43,692 nt of DNA, taken from an uncultured Clostridium sp. (GTDB lineage Bacteria > Bacillota > Clostridia > TANB77 > CAG-508). Positions 7,877 through 17,748 of the stretch are shown here, piece after piece; the first letter of the stretch is position 1; each line of letters starts with the position of its first letter. Under the pieces are notes generated by a model. That model searched no databases. It was not told the origin of the DNA and saw nothing but the letters and a program-made list of their open reading frames with translations. The translations under genes were made by a program, and so were the position numbers. Location of the stretch: the NCBI GenBank assembly GCA_947575605.1, contig CANPNZ010000014.1, positions 1 through 43,692 on the forward strand, read 5' to 3'.

Positions 7877-9811
7877 ATGGAAGAAGGGAATGAAAATAGA
7901 AATATGAAGGGTTTTATGCAATGGTTTAAATCTAGTAACAAAATGAAAAGGTGGATGTTTTTAATACTAATAGGAATTTTACTAGCTTGTTATGGGTTAG
8001 CAGAAATATTAGTCATGAAAGAAATATCTTTTGAAGAAGTAGGAAAAGTAGTAGTTATATTTGTATTAGGATTTATTTCTATTGTATTGGGACTCATTTT
8101 CTTAAACAAAAGAACATTGGAAGTTTTAATTGAATCAACTGACAATCGAATGGAAAACAAGAAAAATGTGAATGTAAAATCATTAATCTTCAATAAAACG
8201 ATATATGATCAAGGACCAAACATTGTAGTAATTGGTGGAGGAACGGGCTTAAATACCGTATTGGAAGGACTAAAGAATTATACCAGTAATGTAACCGCTA
8301 TTGTAACGATTTCCGATTATGGAGAAGAAGCCACGAATTCAAGAAAAGCATTAGAAATGTTACCTTTAGGAGATGTAAAAGATAGTATTATTTCTCTTGC
8401 TTCGAAAAAAGGAGAAATTGAAAATTTATTTAATTATCAATTTACCAAAGGAAAACTAGAAGGACTTAATTTTTTAGATATTTACTTTTCTGCCATGAAA
8501 GAAATTCATGGTAACTTAGGAGATGCCATCATAAAAAGTAATGAAATATTAGGTATGATTGGAAAAGTAATACCAGTAACCCTAGATGAAATGAAAATTG
8601 TAGCGGAATTAGCCAATGGTTATATGATAGAAAAGAAAGCAAAAATTCAAGAAGTAATAGAAGAAAAAATAACAAAAATCACTCGTGTTGTATTAAAACC
8701 ATCTAATTGTAAAGCAGCACCAGGAGTAGTGGAAGCAATCAAAAAAGCAGATTGTATTATTATTGGACCAGGAAGTTTATATACCAATGTTATTCCTAAT
8801 TTATTAGTAAACGGAGTAGCCAAAGCCATTAAAGAAAGTCCAGCGATTAAAGTCTATATTAGTAACATTATGACAGAGAGAGGACAAACCGATGAATATA
8901 GTGTTTCTGACCATTTGAATGCCATTATAGAACATTGCGGAAATGGTATCATTGATTATTGTATCTATGATACAGGAGAAGTCATACCAGAATTTATTAA
9001 AAAATACAATAGAGAAGGACAAGAATTAGTAGAACAAGATATTGACAAAGTAAGAGGGATCAAATTTTTACAAAGAAATTTATCTATGGTAGCCAATGAT
9101 CATGTTAGACATGATCCTAATTTGGTAGCAGCTTCTGTTATAGAGTTAATTTGTGATGACTTAAAATATCAAGACAAACAAAACGATCCTCAATACTTAA
9201 TGCTAAACAATAAATTAAGAGAAGAAAAAAGAATTGGAAAAATTAAAAAATCCATGAAGAAAAAAGCAAAAAAGAAAGAAGGAAAACGTCTTAAAACAAC
9301 AAGAGGAAAAAGTAAATTTAGTAATAAATATAGAAGTAGAATACAATCGATTCGTGAAGCAGATGAAAAAATCCATGTACAAGAACCAAAAGAAGCAATT
9401 GTGAAAGAGGAAGAAACCGAGCAAAAAGAAAATAGAATAGAAGAAATACAAGTACCAGTAAAAGAAACAAAACCATATGTAGAAGAACCAATTATTATAA
9501 AAGAGGAAAAAGAAGAGACAATAGAGGTAGAAGCAACAGAGAAAAAAGAAATAGAAACACCAAAACTAACAACACAACTAGACTTAGAAAAAGCCAGAGA
9601 AGCACTTGAAAAAATGTTGGCAAATGCAAGAGCAGATTTAGAGAAAGATTTAGAGAGAAACAAAGGCACACAAGAGGAAAATCTGAAAGAAGAAAAAGAG
9701 AACTTAAATAGAGAGGAAACATTGCTAGAAGAAGAGAAAAAAGCAAAAAGTCCAAAACCTAAAAGTGCAAGAGGGATGAAACGAAAAAAGCAAACCACAG
9801 AAGAAGTTTAG
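7877..9811 (+). CDS. yvcK: YvcK/CofD-like protein with membrane anchor and long charged tail
   Basis: YvcK proteins bind UDP-sugars and link carbon flux to cell-wall synthesis. Here two transmembrane helices (about residues 27-47 and 57-77) precede the YvcK domain (about 114-430: VVIGGGTGLNTVLEGLK, GPGSLYTNVIPNLLV, RGQTDEYSVSDHL). The usual DDGGSSGRLR motif is replaced by SDYGEEATNSRK (146-157). A Lys/Glu-rich, probably disordered tail of about 200 residues follows, making 644 residues against about 320-450 in relatives. The start is uncertain: ATG 7877 lacks a clear ribosome binding site; ATG 7904 or 7916 are possible. rapZ and whiA, frequent partners, are absent. Confidence 0.85.
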   Translation: MEEGNENRNMKGFMQWFKSSNKMKRWMFLILIGILLACYGLAEILVMKEISFEEVGKVVVIFVLGFISIVLGLIFLNKRTLEVLIESTDNRMENKKNVNVKSLIFNKTIYDQGPNIVVIGGGTGLNTVLEGLKNYTSNVTAIVTISDYGEEATNSRKALEMLPLGDVKDSIISLASKKGEIENLFNYQFTKGKLEGLNFLDIYFSAMKEIHGNLGDAIIKSNEILGMIGKVIPVTLDEMKIVAELANGYMIEKKAKIQEVIEEKITKITRVVLKPSNCKAAPGVVEAIKKADCIIIGPGSLYTNVIPNLLVNGVAKAIKESPAIKVYISNIMTERGQTDEYSVSDHLNAIIEHCGNGIIDYCIYDTGEVIPEFIKKYNREGQELVEQDIDKVRGIKFLQRNLSMVANDHVRHDPNLVAASVIELICDDLKYQDKQNDPQYLMLNNKLREEKRIGKIKKSMKKKAKKKEGKRLKTTRGKSKFSNKYRSRIQSIREADEKIHVQEPKEAIVKEEETEQKENRIEEIQVPVKETKPYVEEPIIIKEEKEETIEVEATEKKEIETPKLTTQLDLEKAREALEKMLANARADLEKDLERNKGTQEENLKEEKENLNREETLLEEEKKAKSPKPKSARGMKRKKQTTEEV

Positions 9812-9935
9812 AAAGAGATGGGGACGTTCTTTGCCAATGGTTCCAGGTTTAAATGGCAGATGAGGGATTGGGGGACGTTCCTTAAAATCCCTCATAGATA
9901 AGAGAGCCCTAAATCCCTTTTAGAAGGAGGAAGAA
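9812..9935. repeat. Degenerate hairpin repeat between yvcK and the debranching enzyme
   Basis: Contains pieces of the GGGGACGTTC / CCAATGGTTCC phrases and a local palindrome, ATGAGGGATT with AATCCCTCAT (about 9862-9894). No coding potential. Confidence 0.55.
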
Positions 9936-11976
9936 ATGATGCAAATTACGAAAGAAAAATTAAGTTTAGAAGAAGGACTAAAGAAAGAGTGGATTATTAC
10001 CAATGGAATAGGAGGATTTAGTTCTTCTACTGTCATTGGAGCTAATACACGAAAGTATCATGGCTTATTGATTGCCCCCTTAACACCACCTGCGAGAAGA
10101 TTTTTGATTTTATCTAAATTAGATGAAAGCATAGAAATAAGAAATAAAAAATATGATTTATATACCAATGTATGTAAATCCTACATTTCTCATGGACATG
10201 AATATCAAGAAGAATTTAGAAGAGATTATGTGCCAATCTTTAAATATCAAGTCGGAAAAGTAGAAATAACAAAGATGGTTAGTATGGAATATGGGCATAA
10301 TACCGTAGGCGTGTTTTATAAAGTTAAAAATGAAGGAACCAAAGCAAAATTAACTTTAGCACCAGTAGTCAATTTTAGGGATTTTCATCAAATGAATTCA
10401 GACCATTATTTTGATGTCCAACAAACAGTAAATAAAACAAAAGTGAAACTAATCATAGATGGTAATTCACAGACACCAATTTATATGAACTTATCAGAAG
10501 GTGGTTATATAGAACATTATAATGATACCTTCTCTAACATGTTTTACATAGAGGAAGAAAAAAGAGGTTTTTATCCAGAAGAAAATCATTCTGTGCCAGG
10601 TGTATATGAAGTTGAAATACCAGCTAAAACAGAAAAAGAAATTTCATTTGTTTGTTCTTTAGAAGAAAATATAGAACAAAAAAGTGTAAAAAGATTTATT
10701 AATAATGAAATTATTCGTTTAGGCGAAATGTTTAATGAATCTTTATTAATTGATAACAGAAAGCAAAATAAAACACCGAAAGAAATAGAAAGAGATGACT
10801 TAATTAAAACCTATTTAATAGCAGCAGACAGTTTTGTAGTATATAGACCAGCTTTTAATTTACATACGATTATGGCAGGCTATCCATGGTTTTTAGACTG
10901 GGGACGTGATACTTTAATTGCTTTTGAAGGATTGTTATTGATTCCTAAAAGATTTGAAATAGCAAAAGAAGTATTATCAACTATGATTCGAGATATTAAA
11001 TTTGGATTAATTCCAAATGGCTATTCTGGTTATGATAATCGACCATTATATAACAGCGTAGATGCTTCCTTATTATTATTTGAACAAGTACAAAAATATG
11101 TCCAATATACAGGAGATTATGAATTTGTAAAAGAAAAATTGTATCCAGTTTTGCAAGATATTATAGAAAATTATAGCAAGGGAATTGATGTAGATGATAA
11201 TAACATCTATTTAGATGTTGATGGTTTAATGGTTTCTGGTACAGAGAAAACGCAAAATACGTGGATGGATGCTAAATATGATGGCGTAGCGGTTACCCCA
11301 AGAAATGGAAAAGCTGTTGAAATAAATGCTATGTGGTATAATGCTAATTGCATCATGGCTGAATTTTCGAAGAAGTTTAAACATCTCCTTTTAACTAAAA
11401 AATATAAAGAAATGGCAGATAATTGCAAAAGTACTTTTGAGGAAAAATTTTATAATAGTAAAAAGAAATGTTTATATGATGTACTTCGGAGATGATAAGA
11501 TAAGACCAAATCAACTATTTGCTTTAAGCTTGACCTATCCTATACTAGAACCAAATTCAGAACCAGCCAATCAAATGTTAGCAACCGTAGAAAAGAAATT
11601 ATTAAATAATTTTGGATTGAAAACTTTGGCAAAAGGGGAAGAAAATTATGTGGAAGTTTATGAGGGAAGTCCAGAAAAAAGAGATACGAGTTATCATCAA
11701 GGAATTACTTGGCCTTGGCTATTAGGTTTGTATTATAACAGCTTGAAAAATAGCTTACAAGCTACTAAACATTCAGAACAAAAGAAAATCTGGGAAGAGA
11801 AGCTAGATAAATTTGTTGATAAAACAACGAAAACTTTTCAAAAGGAAATTTATACCAATGGTTGTATAGGTGGCATTGCTGAACTTTATGATTCCGTAAA
11901 ACCACAATTACCAAAGGGAACATTCAATCAGGCTTGGAGTGTGGCAGAGGTATTTCGAATTGTTTTAAGGAAGTGA
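9936..11976 (+). CDS. Glycogen debranching enzyme (amylo-alpha-1,6-glucosidase), interrupted by a +1 frameshift at CGG
   Basis: Removes alpha-1,6 branches from glycogen-like polymers. The N-terminal GDE_N-like domain (WIITNGIGGFSSSTVIGANTRKYHGLL, residues about 18-45) leads to an (alpha/alpha)6 catalytic domain with AGYPWFLDWGRDTLIAFEG and the Trp/Asp-rich TWMDAKYDG. After Leu517 (CTT, 11484-11486) there is one extra C at 11487; the zero frame reads CGG AGA TGA and stops. Dropping the C gives GDDKIRPNQLFALSL and a normal C terminus including YHQGITWPWLLGLYY, total 679 residues, the family length. The ribosome binding site GAAGGAGG is clear. It leads an apparent operon with the MBL hydrolase and holA. 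Confidence 0.87.
11484..11490 (+). other. +1 frameshift site CTT-C-GGA in the debranching enzyme
   Basis: Zero frame is CTT CGG AGA TGA TAA, ending two codons after CGG. Skipping C at 11487 gives CTT GGA GAT GAT AAG and the conserved continuation. CTT is also the slippery P-site codon of the well-known prfB +1 site. Confidence 0.85.
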
Positions 11977-11981
11977 ATAAA

Positions 11982-12710
11982 ATGAAAATAGAATTTATAG
12001 GAACAGGAGCAATTGGAGCTGTTTCATTGAGTGCTAGTACGCTTATTGATGATAAATTATTAATTGACATGGGAAATGGAATTATAAAAAAATTAAAGCT
12101 AACCAATCATAAATTAGACAATATAGAAAACTGTTTTATCACACATTTACATGGTGACCATTTTGCAGATATACCATTTTTAATGTTAGATAGATTTTTT
12201 CATAAAACTGAAAATCCAATTCATATTTATGGACCAAAAGGAATAGAAGAAACAGTGAAACAATTATTTGATATACTATTTCCTGGAGATTATGAAAGAG
12301 TAAACGAAATAGCAAATGTTAAATTTATAGAATTAGAATCCAAACAACAAATAGAAATAGAAAAGAAGATGATTGTTAATATTTTAGAAGTAGAACATGG
12401 AAAGTGTAACCCAGCTTATGGATTTATTATAGAAAAAGATAATCAAAAATTAGGATTTTCTGGTGATAGTACATACTGTGAAACAATTTCTGAGATTGTA
12501 AAAAAAAGCGATGTGTCTATTTTAGATATGAGTGCTGTTGATTCTAATAAAAATCATATGGGACTAGAAGATATTATAAAAATAACGGAAAATTATCCGA
12601 ATAAAAAAATAGCTACAACGCATATGCAAGAAGGAGTAAGAAAAATAGCAAAAGAAAAAAAGATAAAAAATTTAATCATTCCAAATGATGAAGACATAAT
12701 CAATTTATAA
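11982..12710 (+). CDS. MBL-fold metallo-hydrolase (RNase Z-like)
   Basis: Metallo-beta-lactamase-fold hydrolase of 242 residues. The metal-binding HxHxDH motif is HLHGDH at residues 55-60; a further ligand set is seen in VEHGKCNPAYGF, FSGDST and the final TTHMQEG. It resembles RNase Z and related phosphodiesterases, but lacks enough sequence to name a substrate. ATG at 11982 is chosen because AAGGAAGTG lies just upstream, overlapping the end of the debranching gene, and the in-frame region before it codes in that gene's other frame. holA follows after 14 bases. Confidence 0.8.
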   Translation: MKIEFIGTGAIGAVSLSASTLIDDKLLIDMGNGIIKKLKLTNHKLDNIENCFITHLHGDHFADIPFLMLDRFFHKTENPIHIYGPKGIEETVKQLFDILFPGDYERVNEIANVKFIELESKQQIEIEKKMIVNILEVEHGKCNPAYGFIIEKDNQKLGFSGDSTYCETISEIVKKSDVSILDMSAVDSNKNHMGLEDIIKITENYPNKKIATTHMQEGVRKIAKEKKIKNLIIPNDEDIINL

Positions 12711-12724
12711 ACTAGGAGAAAAGG

Positions 12725-13750
12725 ATGCTAACAATTGAAAACTTAGAAAAAGAATTAAAAAGTGGTAAACTACAAAATTTATATCTTTTGTATGGAGAAG
12801 AATTATTTCTATTAGAAACTATCCTAAAAAAAATAAAAAGCCTATTTGGAGAAGCAATCAAAGGAATCAACTACATTCAGATAGATGAGACCAATTGTGA
12901 TAGCTTAATAGCAGATATAGAAACACCAAGTTTTGGTTATGAAAAAAAATTAATCATAGCAAGAAATACAGGTCTATTCAAAAAAGAAGGAAAAAGGAAA
13001 AATGTAGAATTAGTACATTTAAGAGAGAAAATCAATCATTATTTAGAAGAAAATATAGACATGATAAATAGTAGTGTAGTATTAGTTTTTGTAGAGGAAG
13101 AAGCGGACACGAAGCAAGCGTTATATACGACATTGGACAAACTAGGTGTGATTTGTAAGTTTGATTATCAAAAACCCATTCAGATTGAAAAAAGACTGGG
13201 AGCAATTTGTCATGGGTATAAAGTAGAGATTGATGCTTCTACTTTGCGATACTTAATGGAATGTTGTGGTACAAATATGCAAGATTTAATCAATGAAATA
13301 CGAAAACTAATTGAATATGCAGGTGAGGGCGGAAAAATACAAAAGGAAGATATTGATCAGTTATCAACTAAAAAATTAGAAAGTGTTATTTTTGATTTAA
13401 CAGATTCATTAGGGAAAAAAGATATTGCAAAAGCATTAGAAGTTTTGAAAAATTTGATTTATACGAAAGAGCCATTACAAAAAATCTTAATTACCTTATA
13501 CAATCATTTTAAGAAACTATATTTTGTAAAGCTTTCTTTGAAATATCATAAAGACATAATTAGTAGTTTGAATTTAAAACCAAATCAAACGTTTTTAGTC
13601 AATAAATATAAAACACAAGCAAATTATTTTAAAGAAGGTGAATTACGAAATATTTTACAAAGCTTGATGGATTTAGATTGTAATTATAAAATTGGATTAA
13701 TGGATTTACAAGTAGGATTGCAAACAATTCTTTGTGAATATTGTTCCTAA
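12725..13750 (+). CDS. holA: DNA polymerase III subunit delta
   Basis: Clamp-loader delta subunit that opens the sliding clamp at the replication fork. The N-terminal part has the family pattern LYLLYGEELFLLETILKKIK, then SFGYEKKLIIARN, a Walker-like but inactive ATPase domain, and the C-terminal helical collar domain (VIFDLTDSLGKKDIAKALEVLKNLI). Length 341 is standard. Ribosome binding site AGGAGAAAGG is seven bases before ATG or closer. It probably shares a transcript with the two genes upstream. Confidence 0.9.
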   Translation: MLTIENLEKELKSGKLQNLYLLYGEELFLLETILKKIKSLFGEAIKGINYIQIDETNCDSLIADIETPSFGYEKKLIIARNTGLFKKEGKRKNVELVHLREKINHYLEENIDMINSSVVLVFVEEEADTKQALYTTLDKLGVICKFDYQKPIQIEKRLGAICHGYKVEIDASTLRYLMECCGTNMQDLINEIRKLIEYAGEGGKIQKEDIDQLSTKKLESVIFDLTDSLGKKDIAKALEVLKNLIYTKEPLQKILITLYNHFKKLYFVKLSLKYHKDIISSLNLKPNQTFLVNKYKTQANYFKEGELRNILQSLMDLDCNYKIGLMDLQVGLQTILCEYCS

Positions 13751-13839
13751 AAATTCAAAAATAAAATTCCAAAAACGTATAATAAATCATCTTAATGACA
13801 AAAATAGTAAAAAGGAAATTATGAAATTAAGGTGATGAA

Positions 13840-14523
13840 ATGTTAAAAAACAAGAAAATAGTAATAGGAAGTATAGCACTTCTATTAATAGCTATCATAG
13901 TATTTATTGTATTATATAAAAACAACACAGTAGAAGCATTATCGAAATATGGTTCCAGAGGGAATGAAGTTACACAAATACAAACCAAATTAAAAAGATG
14001 GGGTTATTACAATGGAAATGTAGATGGTATTTATGGGACACAAACATTAAATGCTGTAAAATATTTTCAAAGAAAAAATGGGCTAACAGTAGATGGCATT
14101 GCGGGGCCAGCTACTCTAAAAGCAATGGGAATTTATAATTCAAATTCTTCTTCTGGTAGCAGTTCTAGTAATTCCAGTAATGTAAATTTATTAGCTAGGC
14201 TAATTTATGGAGAAGCAAGAGGCGAACCCTATACAGGACAAGTAGCAGTAGGGGCTGTTGTTATGAATCGAGTAAGAAGCAGCTCATTTCCAAACAGCAT
14301 ATCAGGCGTTATTTATCAATCAGGATCCTTTGATGCGGTAAGAGATGGTCAAATAAATTTGACTCCAGATGCAACGGCTAAAAAGGCAGCACAAGATGCT
14401 ATGAATGGTTGGGATCCAAGTTATGGAGCAATTTATTATTTTAATCCTTCCACAGCAACCAATAAATGGATCTGGTCAAGACCAATGACGGTAACAATTG
14501 GTAGACATAGATTTTGTAAATAA
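13840..14523 (+). CDS. SleB-like spore cortex-lytic / cell wall hydrolase
   Basis: Anchored or exported peptidoglycan hydrolase. A hydrophobic segment (residues 6-26) is followed by a peptidoglycan-binding domain (about 36-92; RGNEVTQIQTKLKRWGYYNG, TLNAVKYFQRKNGLTVDGIAG), a Ser/Asn-rich linker, and a hydrolase_2 domain (about 113-226; LARLIYGEARGEPYTGQVAVGAV with the catalytic Glu, and YFNPSTATNKWIWSRP). This is the domain order of germination enzyme SleB, so a role in spore cortex breakdown is likely. It is a single gene with a terminator at its end. Confidence 0.88.
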   Translation: MLKNKKIVIGSIALLLIAIIVFIVLYKNNTVEALSKYGSRGNEVTQIQTKLKRWGYYNGNVDGIYGTQTLNAVKYFQRKNGLTVDGIAGPATLKAMGIYNSNSSSGSSSSNSSNVNLLARLIYGEARGEPYTGQVAVGAVVMNRVRSSSFPNSISGVIYQSGSFDAVRDGQINLTPDATAKKAAQDAMNGWDPSYGAIYYFNPSTATNKWIWSRPMTVTIGRHRFCK

Positions 14524-14529
14524 AAAAGA

Positions 14530-14573
14530 AACTCTAAATAGAAGCAAAATTCTAATTTAGAGTTGTTTTTTTG
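14530..14573 (+). terminator. Intrinsic terminator after the SleB-like gene
   Basis: Ten-pair stem AACTCTAAAT / ATTTAGAGTT followed by G and seven T. Confidence 0.85.
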
Positions 14574-14658
14574 TTCTCTAAAGTGATTAGAGTATCTTGG
14601 CGTTTATTAGTTTGCATCAAATAATAAATAAATTTACTATGTTAAAAGCCATAATTTC

Positions 14659-14687
14659 TTGACAAACCCCCAGCAAATTGATAAGAT
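14659..14687 (+). promoter_or_regulatory. Sigma-A promoter for the yqeG-prepilin peptidase pair
   Basis: TTGACA at 14659-14664, 17-base spacer, TAAGAT at 14682-14687, about 40 bases before the ATG. Confidence 0.65.
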
Positions 14688-14726
14688 ATAATTGATTTTG
14701 ACAAGTGCCAGAAAGGAAGATAGAAA

Positions 14727-15245
14727 ATGAAAATCTATCCCAAAGAATATATAGATAAAGTAGAGCAAATAACCCTACCATTTTTATACAAAAACAAAAT
14801 AACAGCACTTATTTTAGATGTTGATAATACGCTAATAGACTATCATAGAAATATGCAAGAAAGCATAGTCAATTGGGCAAAAGAACTGAAAAAGCAAGGA
14901 ATAAAATTATATATTTTATCCAACACCAATCACAAAGAAAAAGTAGAAGAAGTAGCAAAAAAATTAGACATACCCTATCGAAATTTAGCCAAAAAGCCAT
15001 GTAAAGCAGGATTTTTAAAAGTACAACAAGAATTAGGAGAAAAGCCAGAAAACATAGCAGTAGTAGGGGATCAAATTTTTACAGATATCATAGGAGGAAA
15101 TCGTTGTCATATGTTTACCATTCTAGTAGAACCAATCGACCAAAAAGATTTCTGGTATACGGCATGGAAAAGACCAATAGAGAATAAAATAAAAAGTAGA
15201 TATAAAATAAAGCAAATGAAGGAGAAAGAAAATGTATCTAAATGA
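14727..15245 (+). CDS. YqeG family HAD phosphatase
   Basis: HAD class IIIA phosphatase of 172 residues. The nucleophile motif DVDNT is at residues 31-35, motif II is YILSNTN and the acidic motif is VVGDQIFTDIIGGNR. YqeG is conserved in Firmicutes; some relatives act as phosphatidylglycerophosphate phosphatases, so a lipid role is possible but not shown. The start has AAGGAAG upstream. The stop overlaps the next gene by 14 bases, so translation is probably coupled. Confidence 0.85.
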   Translation: MKIYPKEYIDKVEQITLPFLYKNKITALILDVDNTLIDYHRNMQESIVNWAKELKKQGIKLYILSNTNHKEKVEEVAKKLDIPYRNLAKKPCKAGFLKVQQELGEKPENIAVVGDQIFTDIIGGNRCHMFTILVEPIDQKDFWYTAWKRPIENKIKSRYKIKQMKEKENVSK

Positions 15246-15984
15246 TGTACACATTGCCTATTATTTAGGAGCCGCGTTGATCGGCTTAATAGTAGGGCAA
15301 TTAGTAGATTGGGCGAATCAAAGATTGCCAGAATATAAAAGTGTTATTTCCAAAGATATTATCAGTGAATATAAAATGAAGGGCAAGCCAAACTATATAT
15401 TAATGTTACTAACAGCCATTATCTATGTAACTTTAATTTATACTTTTGGAATCAAAGAAACAATAATTGCCAACCTAGATTTAATCAAATTTTTCATCTT
15501 AACACCAATGTTATTATCTGTGTTTGTGATTGATTACAAATTGCAAATTATACCAAACCGATTAAACTTAACCATATTTGAAATTGGATTTATATTTGCT
15601 TTTTTATATGGGCTATCCAATGTAGCTATCACCATCAATATGTTATTAGGAATGTTAGTAGGAGGAGGCATTTTCTTAGCCATTACACTACTAGGAGGTC
15701 TTTTCTATGGCAAAGAAGCAATGGGATTTGGTGATGTCAAATTAATGGGAGCTTTAGGTTTATATTTCGGATTATCTAACATAATCATTATAACATTAGT
15801 GTCCTTCTTAATAGGAGCTATCCTAAGTATTGTGTTACTAATCGCAAAGATTAAAAAATCGGATGAATACATACCATTTGGGCCATTTATTGTGCTAGCA
15901 ACATTTATTAGTATGTATGTACCTTTTGAACAAATAAAGACAGCTTTGATGCAGATATTTACATTAGGGATGTATGATGGATAA
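15232..15984 (+). CDS. Prepilin peptidase (A24 aspartic peptidase)
   Basis: Polytopic membrane peptidase that cuts the leader of type IV prepilins or Com pseudopilins. The two catalytic aspartates are in FVIDYKLQIIPNR (D101) and GFGDVKLMGA (D170). The N terminus GQLVDWANQRLPEY corresponds to the usual G..N....RLP start, but the cysteine-bearing methylase loop of PilD is absent. The gene overlaps the yqeG-like gene by 14 bases and uses the ribosome binding site AAGGAG within it. No pilin genes are in the window. Confidence 0.87.
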   Translation: MYLNDVHIAYYLGAALIGLIVGQLVDWANQRLPEYKSVISKDIISEYKMKGKPNYILMLLTAIIYVTLIYTFGIKETIIANLDLIKFFILTPMLLSVFVIDYKLQIIPNRLNLTIFEIGFIFAFLYGLSNVAITINMLLGMLVGGGIFLAITLLGGLFYGKEAMGFGDVKLMGALGLYFGLSNIIIITLVSFLIGAILSIVLLIAKIKKSDEYIPFGPFIVLATFISMYVPFEQIKTALMQIFTLGMYDG

Positions 15985-16015
15985 GCAAAAATTGTAAATT
16001 AAATGGGGGAAGAGT

Positions 16016-17074
16016 ATGAACGAAAAATTACAGTGGTTAAGAAATAAAATGGCAAGTTTAGACTTGCAAGGATTCATTATAACAAATCCTATTAATATCC
16101 GTTATTTAACCAATATAGAAGCAGAAGGAATTTTTCTTTTAACAAGAAAGGAAAATATCTATATTACAGATGCACGCTATATTGAGCAAGTACATAGTAC
16201 CTTAACCTTATTTGACGAAATCATTGTATATGATGTTCATGATGTATCCAAAGATGATTATGAAAATTTCTTTCTATTTTGTGAAAATGTAGGATTTGAA
16301 GAATATGATATATCCTATGCAAAATATAAAGAATATATCCGAAAATTTAAAATTCATAATTTTGTAGAAACAGAACATATGATAGAAAAGCAAAGAATGA
16401 TAAAAGACCAGGAAGAAATTAGTCATATTGAAAAAGCTTGTGAGATAACAGACAATTGTTTTAAATATCTAGTATCTTACATCAAACCAGGAATGACAGA
16501 ACAGCAAATAGCCAATGAAATAGAGGAATATTACAAACAGCGAACTGATGGATTAGCTTTTGATACCATTGTTGCCTCTGGTGAAAATACTTCTAAACCA
16601 CATGCTGTGCCAACCGATCGAAAAATACAGGAAAAAGACATTATAACGATTGACATGGGGTGTAAAGTTAATGGCTATTGTTCTGATATGACAAGAACTA
16701 TTTTTGTGGGAGAAGTACCAGAAGAAGTAAAACCAGTTTATGACTTAGTATTAAAAAATCAGAAACAAACAGCAGAGCAATATAAGGATGGGGCAAGTAC
16801 CAGATTACTTACCAAAATGGTAGAAAATGATTTTAAATTATATGGCTATGATTTAGTTCATAGTTTAGGTCATGGCGTTGGCATGGAAATTCATGAAGCA
16901 CCTTATATTAGTTATCATTCTGATACACAGTTACGAGAAAATATGGTGGTTACCAATGAGCCAGGTATTTATATAGTAGGGAAATTTGGGGTTCGCATAG
17001 AAGATACTACATTAATTACGAAATTTGGATGTATAAATTTAACCAAATCTGGGAAAAATTATATTATCATATAG
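16016..17074 (+). CDS. Xaa-Pro aminopeptidase (M24)
   Basis: Cytoplasmic metallopeptidase that removes the residue before proline. Creatinase-like N domain (about 1-125) and pita-bread M24 domain (about 130-350) with the five metal ligands: two Asp in TIDMGCKVNGYCSDMTRT, His in LGHGVGMEIHEAP, Glu in VTNEPGIYI and Glu in VRIEDT. Length 352 matches the short clostridial forms. The ribosome binding site is GGGGGAAGAG. It sits just before efp, a common Firmicutes order (pepP-efp), and fits proline-related housekeeping. Confidence 0.92.
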   Translation: MNEKLQWLRNKMASLDLQGFIITNPINIRYLTNIEAEGIFLLTRKENIYITDARYIEQVHSTLTLFDEIIVYDVHDVSKDDYENFFLFCENVGFEEYDISYAKYKEYIRKFKIHNFVETEHMIEKQRMIKDQEEISHIEKACEITDNCFKYLVSYIKPGMTEQQIANEIEEYYKQRTDGLAFDTIVASGENTSKPHAVPTDRKIQEKDIITIDMGCKVNGYCSDMTRTIFVGEVPEEVKPVYDLVLKNQKQTAEQYKDGASTRLLTKMVENDFKLYGYDLVHSLGHGVGMEIHEAPYISYHSDTQLRENMVVTNEPGIYIVGKFGVRIEDTTLITKFGCINLTKSGKNYIII

Positions 17075-17080
17075 CCATAC

Positions 17081-17109
17081 TTGATTTTTCCAAAGATATG
17101 TAGTAAAAT
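17081..17109 (+). promoter_or_regulatory. Sigma-A promoter for efp
   Basis: TTGATT at 17081-17086, 17-base spacer, TAAAAT at 17104-17109, directly after the M24 gene stop. Confidence 0.6.
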
Positions 17110-17165
17110 AGAAACGCAAATAAAAAAGAGAATATAATAAATGAAAATTGAAAGGAGAAATAATT

Positions 17166-17732
17166 ATGGCATCCGTATACTCAGCAGGAGATTTTAGAAA
17201 TGGAACAACATTTGAAATGGAAGGTAATGTATATAGAATTGTAGAATTTCAACACGTAAAACCAGGAAAGGGGTCAGCCTTTGTAAGAACGAAATTAAAA
17301 AATGTTATTACAGGAGCAACATTAGAAAAAACATTTAATCCATCTGACAAATTTCCAGCAGCAGAAATTGAGAAAAAAACAATGCAATATTTGTACAATG
17401 ATGGAGGATTGTATTATTTCATGGATAATGAAACCTATGATCAAACGCCATTAAATGAAGAACAATTAGGAGATTGTTTAAAATATTTAAAAGAAAATAT
17501 GGAAGTTACCATGCTTTCTTATAAAGGAAATACTTTTGCAGTAGAACCACCAACATTTGTAGAATTAGAAGTTACCTATACAGAACCAGGATTTAGTGGA
17601 AATACTACAACAACATCAGGAAAACCAGCTAAATTAGAAACTGGTTTGGAAATCCAAGTTCCATTATTCGTAAACATTGGAGACATTTTAAAAATTGATA
17701 CTAGAACATGTGAATACATGGAAAGAATTTAG
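17166..17732 (+). CDS. efp: Elongation factor P
   Basis: Relieves ribosome stalling at polyproline. Full length at 188 residues with the KOW-like domain and two OB domains; the loop [15 protein letters not shown] carries Lys35, the position modified in other species. ATG at 17166 is preferred because AAAGGAG lies seven bases upstream; a TTG 18 bases earlier has no binding site. A zinc-ribbon gene follows after 16 bases, probably co-transcribed. Confidence 0.95.
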   Translation: MASVYSAGDFRNGTTFEMEGNVYRIVEFQHVKPGKGSAFVRTKLKNVITGATLEKTFNPSDKFPAAEIEKKTMQYLYNDGGLYYFMDNETYDQTPLNEEQLGDCLKYLKENMEVTMLSYKGNTFAVEPPTFVELEVTYTEPGFSGNTTTTSGKPAKLETGLEIQVPLFVNIGDILKIDTRTCEYMERI

Positions 17733-17748
17733 GAAAGGTGATTACAAA

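Noticed and set aside
9190..9798. 202-residue minus-strand ORF opposite the yvcK tail
   Set aside because: It is the mirror of a Lys/Glu-rich low-complexity tail (gives Phe/Ser-rich sequence), with no binding site or motif.
11487..11495. TGA in the debranching enzyme as selenocysteine or Trp
   Set aside because: It is in the zero frame two codons after CGG, followed at once by TAA; the conserved protein continues in the +1 frame, not through TGA.
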